From positions 22,569-86,568 of the forward strand of contig JAVKOQ010000220.1 of NCBI GenBank assembly GCA_031835245.1: a stretch of 64,000 nucleotides of DNA, in the 5' to 3' direction. Below the pieces are notes generated by a model. That model was not told the DNA's origin. It did no database searches and worked only from the letters and a program-made list of their open reading frames with translations. Within the stretch, counting starts at the first letter, position 1, and every line of letters begins with the position of its first letter. The position numbers were made by a program, and so were the translations under genes. Shown one piece after another: positions 35,692-45,784 of the stretch. The DNA is from Balamuthia mandrillaris (taxonomy: Eukaryota > Discosea > Longamoebia > Balamuthiidae).

Positions 35692-38493
35692 TTATTTGTT
35701 ATTTTGGCGGTTTTGTTGGGCTCTCAACTTGGCTCTCATTTTTCTGATTTCTGTGTTTGTCCCGTGGGCCGTAAGTTGAATAAGCATCCTGTGTTGTCTC
35801 ATCTGTTGGATTGCTTTGCAGTATTTGCATGGTATCTCTGTGGTGCAATGAACAGTGCCCACTCTACAGCGTGAACTTGGCTTTGCATAGTCAGCTGGCT
35901 CAGAGAAGAAGCCGGAGTTCTCTGTTTCATCTTCATCCACCTGCTCCGTTTCATGGTTTTCTTCATCTTCGTCATGTTCCTTCCGGCAATCGGTACTCCT
36001 TTCTTTCATTTTAACACCACGGGACCATTCCAGGCTGCCCTCCTCTTTCTCTTCAGGCCTTCTCTTCTTTGGCACATTCGAACAGGAAGGATGCTCTCTG
36101 ACGGTATCTGGTCGAGATCCAACCAAAGGAGCTCCGTTGTCTACAACCACTTCCCTTTTGCAGAATGTGAGGTCGGCCAGCTTAGCATCCGCATTCTCTG
36201 ATGTACCGACACTTCCTTTAGAGGGAAAACAAACGCATTCTGTTTTCTGTGCATCTCTTCTTTTTGTCGCTGTTCGTCGTTTCTTCGTCTGACGCTCGTC
36301 TGCTTTCTTCTTTTCGCCCCATGTTGCCATCGGTTTCCGCTTCATAGTCCTCTTCGTTCGAGTTTCCAGTCTCGCTTGCTCCTGTGGGAATCTTTCTATC
36401 CGGCTTGTACCTTGTGAGAGTCTTGGGCTTCTTCGGCAACCTGTGGTTACATCTACTGATGGGGGAGGCGAAGGTGAAGCATCCAATTCAGATCCTTCTG
36501 GATCTTTTTGTTTTTGTTCAGAAGCAGAAGACCCTCTAGGAGATGGCAATGGGAATGGCAACCGTTTCTGTTTGCGGCGAGCTTCGCGTCTGAGGAGCCT
36601 TGCCTGTTCTTCCCGTAAGAGGGCAAGCTCCTTTTGGATCCCAGACCTTCTTTTTCCAGTACCTGCTCGTGATTTTTTTTCTTCTCCGTATGGAGAGGAG
36701 GCAGACAGAGGAACCGAGGACTGTGCTTGCGTTTGAGCTGGTTGAGCTCTCTGTTTTCGAGCAGCTGCTGAAAGAGTTCCCAAACGCGTTTTCTTCTTCC
36801 TCTTCCTGAGCATCATCTTCCTCCAATTCTATAACGATGCAGCTTCTGTTATGCTCTTCCCCTGCTGATGAAGCTGCTGGTGGTTCTTCTTGTTCTTCTT
36901 TTTGTTCTTCCAGTTCTTCTTGTTCTTCTTGTTCTTCTTGTTCTTCTTCTTCTTCTTCTTCTTGTTCTTCTTGTTCTTCTTGTTTTTCTTCTTCTTGTTC
37001 TTCTTGTTCTTCTTGTTCTTCTCGTTCATCTTCTTCTTCTTCTTCTTCTTCTTCTTCTTCTTCTTCTTCTTCTTCTTCGTCTTCTTCCTCTAACCCTTCA
37101 TTGTATTTTAAAATGACTTCTATAAATTCGGATTTCCTGGCGTGTGGAGGCACGTTGAGCTGTTCCTCTTGGCAATAGCTTCTCAGCCATTTAACTGGGT
37201 AATGCTCCAGACAGTCAAGGTCGAGGTAGTATTCATCACTTGTCTCTTCCACGGGTTCTTGCTTCTTATCTTTCTCTTTCGGCTTCACTACCTGCCTCTG
37301 CTCCTTCTGCTTTTCTTTCTGCTTCTGCTTTTCCTTTTCCTCCATCTCCTTCTCCTCCTTCGCCTTCTCCTTCTCCTTCTCCTTCTCCTTCTCCGTCTCC
37401 TTCTCCTTCTCCGTCTCCTTCACCTTCCCCTTGTCCCGTTGTCGTCCATAATTTCCAGCGGAAGTGGTGTTACTGGCAGATGTCTCTGACGGAGCCGGTC
37501 TGCAACCAGGGAGTGATGAAGAGGAACCAGAAGAAGAGGCAGCATCAGGAACAGCCGAAGCACTCAAAGAACAGGCGGCAACGGAAGCCTCGCTTGCGGG
37601 AGAAGGAGAAGAGATGCTCTTCGGGTTGGAAATTCTTCTCTTTTTCTTGCTGTTATCGACATTTCGGTTAGAGCCTTGGCGATGGGTCCTCTTCTTTCCT
37701 CTTCCTCGGAAGATCAGAACAGGAGGAAGGCCAGTCCAACTCAACAAGAAGCGACAGAACTCTTCTTTGTTGTCGGAACTGCAAAGTTTTTCCTGCTTCA
37801 CTGGCAGAAGAGCCCTCGGGGGCTTACCTTCCTTTTTGGGAGTTTTTTTCTCCTCTTTTTGTTTTTCATCCTCCTGATCGCGTTCTTCCTTGTGCTGCTG
37901 CTCTTCGTCGTATTCAAGACTATCCGTTTATACATAAGAATTACTAAGATTCATCAATTCTCTCAAACTTTCACAAAGGGTGCTCGACAGCATACCATCG
38001 TTGGTAGAGAAAGATCATGGTGACATTCGGCAAGTCCATCCACTCGGCGGCATAATGATCCGCGTACACTTCCTTAATGTTGCGTTGCTGTTCATCACAA
38101 AGGAGCTACAGGTCAGTATTTGGTGCCGATGATAGGATTAAACCCAAAAAAAAAAAAAAGATAAGGGACCAACAAGGGGATTTATGGTTTGCTAAAAAAA
38201 AGCAAACAAAGAAGACCTACCAATTGGTATCTTGTTCGTCCCACCCTAAGATGTCTTGCATCAGGCTTTTTTTGCAGCTTTCCGATCACTCTTTTCAGGG
38301 TGGCCATCTCCAACTCATCCAAAAGGGAGACGTGATGTCTCAGCCTTTTGAGCTCCTCGAAGAGGCGACTGGGAAATCTTTGGTGTTCCTCCGGGATCCT
38401 CTTCAACCAAGGAGAGAAAGCAGCGGAGGAATCCTCGCCGCTCTCGTGCCCGTTCGTCCCTCTCATCCAAAATTTTTTTTCTTTTTTACTCAC
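35692..38493 (-). CDS. Tandem acidic nuclear-like family, copy B (apparent frameshift)
   Basis: Exons 38493-38221, 38087-37996, 37919 onward. Exon 1: RLFEELKRLRHHVSLLDELE ... VGRTRYQL. Exon 2: NIKEVYADHYAAEW ... MIFLYQR. Exon 3: LCSSDNKEEFCRFLLSWTG, a Lys/Glu-rich coiled region, a SAP-like segment (YPVKWLRSYCQEEQLN ... KSEFIEVILKY), a long Glu run and CIVIELEEDD. Near 36,780-36,850 the coding signal moves to another frame that stays open for 374 codons to 35692: GIQKELALLREEQARLL (coiled coil), basic clusters, CTTEIPCKYCKAIQQM. No intron with consensus sites reconciles the two frames, so the copy carries a frameshift or a sequence error. Function unknown; nuclear role inferred. Confidence 0.6.
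36890..37090. repeat. Coding (GAA/CAA) low-complexity tract of copy B
   Basis: About 200 bp of TTC/TTG triplets on the plus strand, encoding Glu with interspersed Gln in the minus-strand gene. Confidence 0.9.
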
Positions 38494-38807
38494 CGGTAGT
38501 CCTATGTGTGTGTCTGCCCGTCACTCTATGTGCTAGCAACAGGGAAAGCTGTGAGAGGGAGGTGACGTTGTATGGCAGGAGGAAGGAGAATATGTGACGG
38601 AGAGCCCACACAGAATTCCGCCTACAAAAAAAACCGTTATAAAACTAATTATGATTTTAATCATTCTATTCAATTGTTTAATCACTCGTTAAAAAGACGT
38701 AGTGTGCACTCTCTCTCTCTTTCGGCACAACTCATTATTTTGCTGAAAAAAAAAACTAGCATTTTTGCTGAAAAGTTTTTTATTCTTTGTTTTTTTTTTT
38801 TTTTTTT
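38494..38807. other. Intergenic between copies B and C
   Basis: 314 bp, AT-rich, with a short (CT)n at 38709-38720 and a run of T at 38791-38809. No gene seen. Confidence 0.6.
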
Positions 38808-41800
38808 TTACACGCGGCGATAAAAAGTGATGTTTGATCTGGTGGTGTGCTGCTCCTTGTGGACCTCTTTGCGTTTCTCAGCTTGTCCACTGACATCACG
38901 AACGGGAAATAACCAGTCGAGTTGCTGTGACTGCGACTCTCTTCCACTTTCTACATCCATCGAAAAGGACTCTTCTCCTTCTTCATCATCAATCACCTCA
39001 ACATATTCTGTCTCTTCTTCTTGATGTCGTGGTAGTCCATCTTTAACAGCTTGAAAATCGTCATATTGTTCTTGTCCATCTTGTTCTTCTTCTTCTTCTT
39101 CTTCTTCTTCTTCTTCTTCTTCTTCTTCTTCTTCTTCGTTATCGTCGTCAAGTACAACCCAACATTCATTTGTAACAGAACCAACCCATCCTCCTGTCGA
39201 TGTTGGCGATGTTAAATTGGAGGTTGGTGTAGGTGTTGGAGTTGGTGGAGTTGGAATGTCTTCGGTGGTTAGTATTGGTGAAGATGGTAATGAAGATATT
39301 GGACTGCCCCAATCCTCTTGTTGACTCGCTGTCTCTTCAAAATCTTCTAACTGGTCTTCTTGTTCTTCTTGGTCGTTCTCGCCTGTGACTTCTTGTTGTT
39401 CATGTTCTTCCGTTTCATCAGCTTCTTCATCTTCATCTTCATCTCCTCCTTCCTCGTCCTCTTCTTCATCGTCTTCATCTATTTCGTCTTCTTGAAGTTC
39501 TACCTCTCCTTTATCACTATCATAACATTTTTCTTCCTCTTCCCCGTCGCTTTCGTCTTTCGCTTGTGTTTCTTTATCATTTTCTTTTTGCTGTTGTTGC
39601 GGTTCATCATCTGCTTCGGAGTCGCTGATGATAATGCTATCTTCCATGCTTTTTCCAGAAGAGGGAGGAGGAACAACTACCTCTTGTTTAATGGTGTGGA
39701 AAGGTAGTAAGTATGCAGAGAGGTGTTGAATAGAAATCAACGATGGCATTTTGCTAGTGTCAACTACAACGCCCTCCTCTTCTCCTTCTTGTTCTTCTTC
39801 TCCTTCTCTTTCTCCTCCTTCTTCTTCGTCTCCTTCTTCTCCTCCTTCGTCTTTATCTTCGTTATCACTTTCGTCTGTTTCTTCTTCCTTTACTTGAACC
39901 AACGCTTCTTTCTCATTCTCCACTGTTTGTGCTTCGTCTTCTTCTTTTTCTTGCTTTTCAACTTTGCATTGCGTAAGCTCCAACAGCTTTCGTTGTACAA
40001 CTTCAGAAGCACTGAATCTTCCTCTCGAGCGACTATCGCTTGTGTTTGGCCGTTTTGCATTGATCGTTGTTGATGTTGCTATCGTTGCGGTAATAGTGGT
40101 GGTTGGTGTGTTGTAGGTATCCTCCTTCTTTGCTCTTTGTTTTCGAAGGACGTCCTCGTTTTCTTCGATTGTTGTTTTTTTGTGGAGGGAAGCATCGGAT
40201 TCGCTTCTTCGTCTGCTTTTCTTGGTCGCCGGTTTGACGGCGGTTGATGTTGCTTTTCTCTTGGCCATTCTCGTTTTTTCTGCCTTCTCTCCGGTGTTAT
40301 TCTTTGTCGTTGTTGGCTTCATTGTTGCTTTTGATGGTGAAGCGCAAGAAGAGCGCGTACTCTTTTTAGGAAGTGATACAGAGCGGGAAGCTCTTCTGCT
40401 TGATGAATTCATTCGTTCGCAAGGAGTTCGTTCTGAAAGCGTCTCGCTTCCCAAACTTCCCAGTTTTTCCAGTTCTCTTGATAAAGCTCGGCGTTGTTTG
40501 AAGTGTGCACACTTTAGCGTTGTCGATTGTTCATTAACAGAAGATGAAGATGAAGAAGTTGGAGGAGTTGAAGACGAAGATGAAGATGAAGATGAAGATG
40601 AAGATGAAGATGAAGATGAAGATGAAGATGAAGATGAAGATGAAGATGAAGATGAAGATGAAGATGAAGATGAAGATGAAGATGAAGATGAAGGTGAAGA
40701 TGAAGATGAAGATGTTGGAGTTGAAGAAGGTGTGGAAGCTGTCAAAGCACCAGTATTCGGAGGAGGTGTCTCGCTGAGATGACGGTATAATTTCCATTGA
40801 CGGCTCTGATAGTTCATGCGAAAAAAGACACGTTCTTCCATCCAACTGTTGTACTGTGGATTCCAATTGCGCTCCTCATGAATCAGAATACTTTTCTCAG
40901 AGGTGCTATTCCTCCCCATAAAAGCTTCGCCGTTGAGAAATGCGACTATTTCTTCTTCTATCTCAGGTACCATTTTGTTGGATTTTTCGGATAACGTCGC
41001 GAGAACTGTGGCGACGCTGTTTGGTAGTTGTTGCTGAGAGGCTGGTGATACTCCTTTGGCTTTTCCTATGCTTTCTGTTTTGGTCTCGTTTTCTTTCCCT
41101 TTGTCGTTTCGTGGTGCGCGTTCGCCACTCGCAGCCGAAGCTGTCTTAGGTAGGGTCGCTGCTGATGTTGTTGAAGATGAAGAATCAATAGAAGAAACAG
41201 GACGCGTAGGAAGAGTAGAAGGGTCCGAAGATGAAGCAGAAATAGAAGAAGGTAGAGATGACGAAGACGAAGAAGATGCAGGCGCGGACCTACCAGTTGA
41301 AGAGTTATTAGTTGCTGCGATTATCTGGCTCTTTTTACGTTTCGCCGCACCGTCAGTCTCTTCAAGTGCTGTCCTCTTCCTTCCTCTTCTACTCCGTTTG
41401 CTAGCTTGAGTGCCGTTATGCATGTTAATGTTGCTGTTGTTCAAAGGGAAGCTATCCCAGAGACCCAACCACACCAACAAGAACCGACAAAACTCTTTTT
41501 TGTTGTCTGTGTTGGTCAATTTTTCCACGTACAATACTTTCGCTGAGGGTTTTGAAGATAAGGAAGAAGGCTGCGATGATGGCTCTGGTTTGACTTTCAG
41601 CTTTGGTTCTCCTTCTATTTTGGGTTTTTGTTCTTGTCCCGCTCCTTGTCCTTGTTCGCTTTGTTTCGCTGTCTCTGCCGCTCGTTGCTTTTGTTCGGCT
41701 TTGCGCTGCTTGCGATCATGCTCTTTGCTGTTTAACAAAGAAACAAAAGTGGTTATGCCAAAGTAAAGGACACGGCGACAGAGACGACGAAAGAAGCAAA

Positions 41801-42594
41801 ACAAAGGCCAACTTACCAACGTTGGTACATGAATATTAAATCGTCTTTGGAGAGGCTTACCAGCTGCGCATTATAATAGCTAAAGTATATTTCTTTGATA
41901 TTCCGTCGCTACAGCCATTGTTGTGAAACGCGTTAAACAACCAAACCAAAATAAAAGACGCGGTACACGACGGATGGACAACAGACAACGAGAGAAACAG
42001 AGAAGCAAAGAGAGGGAGAGAAGAGAAGAGAAGAGAAGAGAAGAGAAGAGAAGAGAAGAGAAGAGAAGAGAAGAGAAGAGAAGAGAACGACGAAGAGAAC
42101 GACGAAGAGAACGACGAAGAGAACGACGAAGAGAAGAGAAGAAGAGAGAAGAGAGAAGAGAAGAAGAGAGAAGAGAGAAGAGAGAAGAGAGAAGCGAGAA
42201 GAGAACGACGAAGAGAAGAGAAAGCAAAGTACATAGCAAAGGGAGAGAGAGACAAAGAGGGAGAGAGTAAGAGAGAAACCAGTTGTTCAACGGTGCGGCC
42301 AAACGAGAGGCGCTTCCCTTGGGGCAACCTCTGCAACGGTAGGGCCACATTTCTTTTGAGCGTGTCGTAGTGGAGCTCATCCAACCGCGCAAGGTGCTGC
42401 TTCAGTCTCTTGAGCTTCCTGAAGGTGCTGGCGGTAGCAATCTGTTTGCTTTTTTTCTTTAGGACAAGCAGCAAAGGAGCGAGGTCTTCGTGTTGTTGTT
42501 GTTGGGACCCACTCTGGGTCGTGGTGCCGCTGCCCTCCTGACCGGCAACAACGACCGGCGGTGTCGTTGTCGTTGCTCCTCCCTCCTCCATCAA
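38808..42594 (-). CDS. Tandem acidic nuclear-like family, copy C (intact)
   Basis: Three exons (42594-42280, 41908-41817, 41727-38808) sum to 1109 codons (1108 residues), fully in frame, so this copy defines the family. Exon 1: FRKLKRLKQHLARLDELHYD ... FGRTVEQL. Exon 2: RNIKEIYFSYYNAQL ... LIFMYQR. Exon 3: KLTNTDNKKEFCRFLLVWLG; an internal segment absent from A and B (ILIHEERNWNPQYNSWMEER, VFFRMNYQSRQW); a long Ser tract; basic clusters (KKSRRRSESDAS); GKSMEDSIIISDSEADDE; EDWGSPISSLPSSPILT; and Asp/Glu tracts. The two short motifs shared with copy A, each set in acidic sequence, look like a SUMO-interaction motif and a Ser-Pro phosphorylation motif. No catalytic domain recognised. Confidence 0.78.
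40567..40708. repeat. Coding hexanucleotide tract (GATGAA)n
   Basis: About 140 bp of near-perfect GATGAA on the plus strand, encoding a Ser run in copy C on the minus strand. Confidence 0.92.
42020..42232. repeat. Compound GAAGA / AACGACGAAGAG tandem array
   Basis: In intron 1 of copy C: a pentamer array (AGAAG)n, then four or five copies of a 12-mer AACGACGAAGAG, then mixed GAGAAGA. The sense strand is pyrimidine-rich. Confidence 0.85.
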
Positions 42595-42824
42595 ATCTTT
42601 TTTTTTTCTTTAAGTCGACCAAAACTGGGAATGTTAGGAATTTCGAACAGTTGCATAGCTGGAATGCCTGAGATTATTCGTGACGACGCGGATCTTCGAA
42701 TATTGCGGGGAATTTCGGAGAAATAGCATTTTTTGATTTTTGATTGGTGCAAAAAATTTACTTCTGCAACCACAGCGAAAGCGGCCAAGGCTTGCTTTCT
42801 TCTTCTTCTTCACTTCCACCAAAG
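42595..42824. promoter_or_regulatory. Divergent promoter between copy C and DGAT2
   Basis: 230 bp between divergent starts. It contains GTCGAC at 42613-42618, 19 bp from the copy C start codon. Confidence 0.5.
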
Positions 42825-44133
42825 ATGGTTCGTTGGGCTCCTCTCAGGTATCGTTGCTCTTCTCCTTCTTCTCAACAAACAACAAAAAAATAATAATGAG
42901 ATTATTGCCCAAACAAAACAAAACAAAAAACAAACAAAAATGACAACAGCATCCCGATCGAAAGGCGCTTGCAAACCGCGGCGGTGCTCTTCTGGGCCTT
43001 CACCTCCCCGCTCTTCACCGTTCCCCTCTGCCTCCTCTCCTACGCCCTGCTGCTCCTCTTCCTGCCGTTACTCTTCATCCCCTACTGCCTGTGGGCCTTC
43101 TACTGGGACAGCGCGCCCTCGCGCGGCGGGCGGCCCCTCCGCTTCATGCGAAGCCTCAAGGTGTGGCGCTACTTTCGCGACTACTACCCCGTCAAACTGG
43201 TGAAGACCGCGGAGCTGGATCCCGATGGGAACTACCTGTTCTGCTACCACCCGCACGGCATTATCAGCGTGGGGGCCTTCACCAACTTTGCCACCGAGGC
43301 CAATGACTTTAGCAAGGTCTTTCCAGGTAAGGAAGAAGCAGAACAACAGCAGCAAAGAACAAGAAGAAGAAGAAGAACAAGAAGAACAAGAAGAAGAACA
43401 ACAGCATCAACTCAGTATACTAATGCATCCCTTTCACTTCATTTGAAGGGATCGACTTGCGGTTGTTGACTCTGAAAATGAACTTCATGTGGCCCCTCTA
43501 CAGGGAGTACTTGTTGTCAATGGGCCTCTGCGACGTCTCCTGGAAGTCCTGCAACTACAACCTCTCTCGCGGCAAAGGAGCCTCCATCATGATCGTCATT
43601 GGAGGGGCGCAGGAGGCTCTCGATGCTCATCCCGGCACCAACGACCTCACCCTGAGAAAGAGAAAGGGTTTCGTGAGGGTGGCTCTTCGCAATGGGGCAT
43701 CACTGGTGCCTGTCTTCTCGTTTGGAGAGAACAACCTGTTCGCACAAGTGCCCAATGCTCCGGGTAACGCATCTCTTTTCTCTGGTGCTATATTTCTGTT
43801 TCAGTTACATTTCTCATCCCTCTTCGTTCTTTTTTCTTCACAGGAACGCCATTGCGTACGTGGCAAGACAAACTCCAGAAGAGACTCGGCTTCTCGATGC
43901 CTCTCTTCACCGGCCGTGGCATTTTCAACTATGACTTTGGTCTGCTGCCCCAAAGAGCAGAGATCGTGTCGGTAGTCGGCGCCCCTTTGCAGGTCCCAAA
44001 GATCGAAGAGCCCACAGCAGAAGACGTGGACAAGTGGCACGCTCTTTACATCGAGAAACTGACAGAGCTTTACGACACCTACAAAGACGTCTACGATAAA
44101 GATCGTATACGAGACATGAGAGTGCTGCAATAA
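42825..44133 (+). CDS. DGAT2: Diacylglycerol O-acyltransferase 2
   Basis: Four exons (42825-42847, 42950-43326, 43449-43763, 43844-44133) sum to 335 codons (334 residues). The 23-nt first exon joins to give WAPLSIPIERRLQTAAVLFW, the usual DGAT2 N-terminus before two membrane spans (LFTVPLCLLSYALLLLFLPL and onward). The active-site motif is FCYHPHGIISVGAFTNFATE. Further family blocks: LRKRKGFVRVALRNGASLVP, VFSFGENNLF and GRGIFNYDFGLLPQRAEIV. The enzyme makes triacylglycerol from diacylglycerol and acyl-CoA at ER and lipid droplets. Length matches the family. MGAT-type specificity cannot be excluded from sequence alone. Confidence 0.95.
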
Positions 44134-44258
44134 CAATAGAACAAAAGAAGCGAAAGCGAAAGCAAGAAAGAAGAAAGAATTTCTTCTCGCTGTTACTTTG
44201 TTGGTATCTATTGAAGAAGACAAGAAGGCACCTGTTCTTGTTCTTCCCTGGGGATGAG

Positions 44259-44320
<62 letters not shown>

Positions 44321-44666
44321 GAGAGAGAAGAGAGAAGCGAGAAGCGAGAATGATCTAAGAGAAGAAAATGAAAGAAGCCAAAGAATAAAGAAGCCAAGGT
44401 CACCATGCCAACCAACCACCAGGCGGTTCAGGTAACGCACATCGAAAAGTCAAGTCGAAACTGGGTGAAAAAAAGTGCATTCCGTTCAAAGAAGACGAAC
44501 ATGTGAAATCCCATCACCAAACTTGAAGATAACTGCGGTCCTCCGTCCGTTACCTTTTGATCTATTTAAATAGCATTCCATTTTCTTCTTTGCTTTCCAC
44601 ATCAACAAACTCACAAACCTACCAACCAACTAACAAAAACATTACAGTCTTGTGGACTAGCTAACC
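44134..44666. promoter_or_regulatory. Intergenic with TATA-like promoter of the secreted repeat gene
   Basis: 44252-44345 is a (GA)n/GAGAAG array downstream of DGAT2. CTATTTAAATAG at 44562-44573 is a palindromic TATA-like element about 95 bp before the next ATG, followed by an A/C-rich leader typical of highly expressed protist genes. Confidence 0.6.
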
Positions 44667-45514
44667 ATGAGACAATTGTTGTGCATTGCATTGGGCTTAC
44701 TTCTGGTATCTGCTGCCTTTGCTGCTTCCTCTAGGAGAGCCGTCAACTATGGAAGCGGGGACGTGTCCTACGATGGTGACGACGTGACTTACGACGGTGG
44801 CGACACCTCATACGACGGAGGCGACGTGACCTACGACGGTGGCGACGTTTCCTACGACGGTGGCGACGTTTCCTACGACGGAGGCGATGTTTCTTATGAC
44901 GGCGGAGACGTTTCCTACGGCGATGATGTTGTTGCGCCTGAGATCACCTGGGAGAAGTATGAGGACACCATCACCATGCCCAAGCTCTACTTTGAGGACG
45001 TCGTCTTGGAGGACATCCAGATGAACGACATCTACCCTGGTAACATGAAGGTCCCTGACGTGTACTTCCCTGAGATCCCCATGGGCAACCTTGCGTTCCC
45101 CAACGTTCCTGGTCCCAAGATCTACATCCCTGGTAAGACCCATTCTCTCCTTCCTGCTTGTTCTTCGTAGTGCTTAACTTTGTAACAACCGTAGAGATCA
45201 AGTTCCCCAAGATAAAGCTTCCTGCCATCAAGCTCCCCGAGATCTGCCTTGAGCCAATTGCGATCCCCAGCATCCCCGCCAGGACAATCGCCCTGGAAGA
45301 CCTCGAGCTGGAGAACGTTGCCGTGCCCAACATCCAGATCCCCACAGTGGCCGGCCCTGTGATCAAGCTGCCCACCATCAAGATGGCTGACATCAAGTTG
45401 CCTCACGTAAAGATCCCCAACGTGAAGGTGCCCGACGTGAATTACGAGTACGAGATCCCCAACATCAGGTTCCCTGAGCCCGAGTATGAGGACGTTCAGA
45501 CTGGATACTATTAA
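44667..45514 (+). CDS. Secreted repeat protein (YDGGDVS heptads, then (I/V)KLP-type repeats)
   Basis: Two exons (44667-45132, 45195-45514) give 262 codons (261 residues). A clean signal peptide (LLCIALGLLLVSAAFAAS) leads to nine or so tandem heptads of the form YDGGDVS/T. After an acidic linker, the C-terminal two thirds use a six-to-eight residue repeat of the form hxhPxh (KIKLPAIKLPEI, PTIKMADIKLPHVKIPNV), ending DVQTGYY. Codon use is strongly biased and there is a TATA-like element, suggesting high expression. Regular alternation with Pro suggests a beta-helix or fibrous extracellular material such as wall, slime or cyst coat (inference). I know no family that matches. Heptads are near-identical in DNA, implying recent expansion. 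Confidence 0.85.
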
Positions 45515-45656
45515 GTGCTTTGCTTCTTGGAGTGAGCCTGATATAATCGGTCTTCAAGGCATCTTTTGTGTAACTGCGATTGTTGCAAGTTCACGCAAAG
45601 CGGCGAAAAACAAAGATTTTGTTTTCTTCAAACCACTATCTTCTTTGCTCTGCACT

Positions 45657-45726
45657 CTTCTTCCTTCTTCCCTCTTCCTTCTTCCTTCTTCCTTCTTCCT
45701 TCTTCCTTCTTCCTTCTTCCTTCTTT
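45657..45726. repeat. Period-7 pyrimidine minisatellite (CTTCCTT)n
   Basis: About nine heptamer copies downstream of the secreted repeat gene. Confidence 0.9.
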
Positions 45727-45784
45727 GTTATTCAACTCCTTCCCTTAACTTCTCTGTTCTTGCTTTAGTTTACATTGGTTGTCG

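Noticed and set aside
35692-36816. Second half of copy B as a separate gene
   Set aside because: It overlaps the first half, has no promoter space, and its basic/coiled content fits the same family region; better explained by a frame break within one gene.
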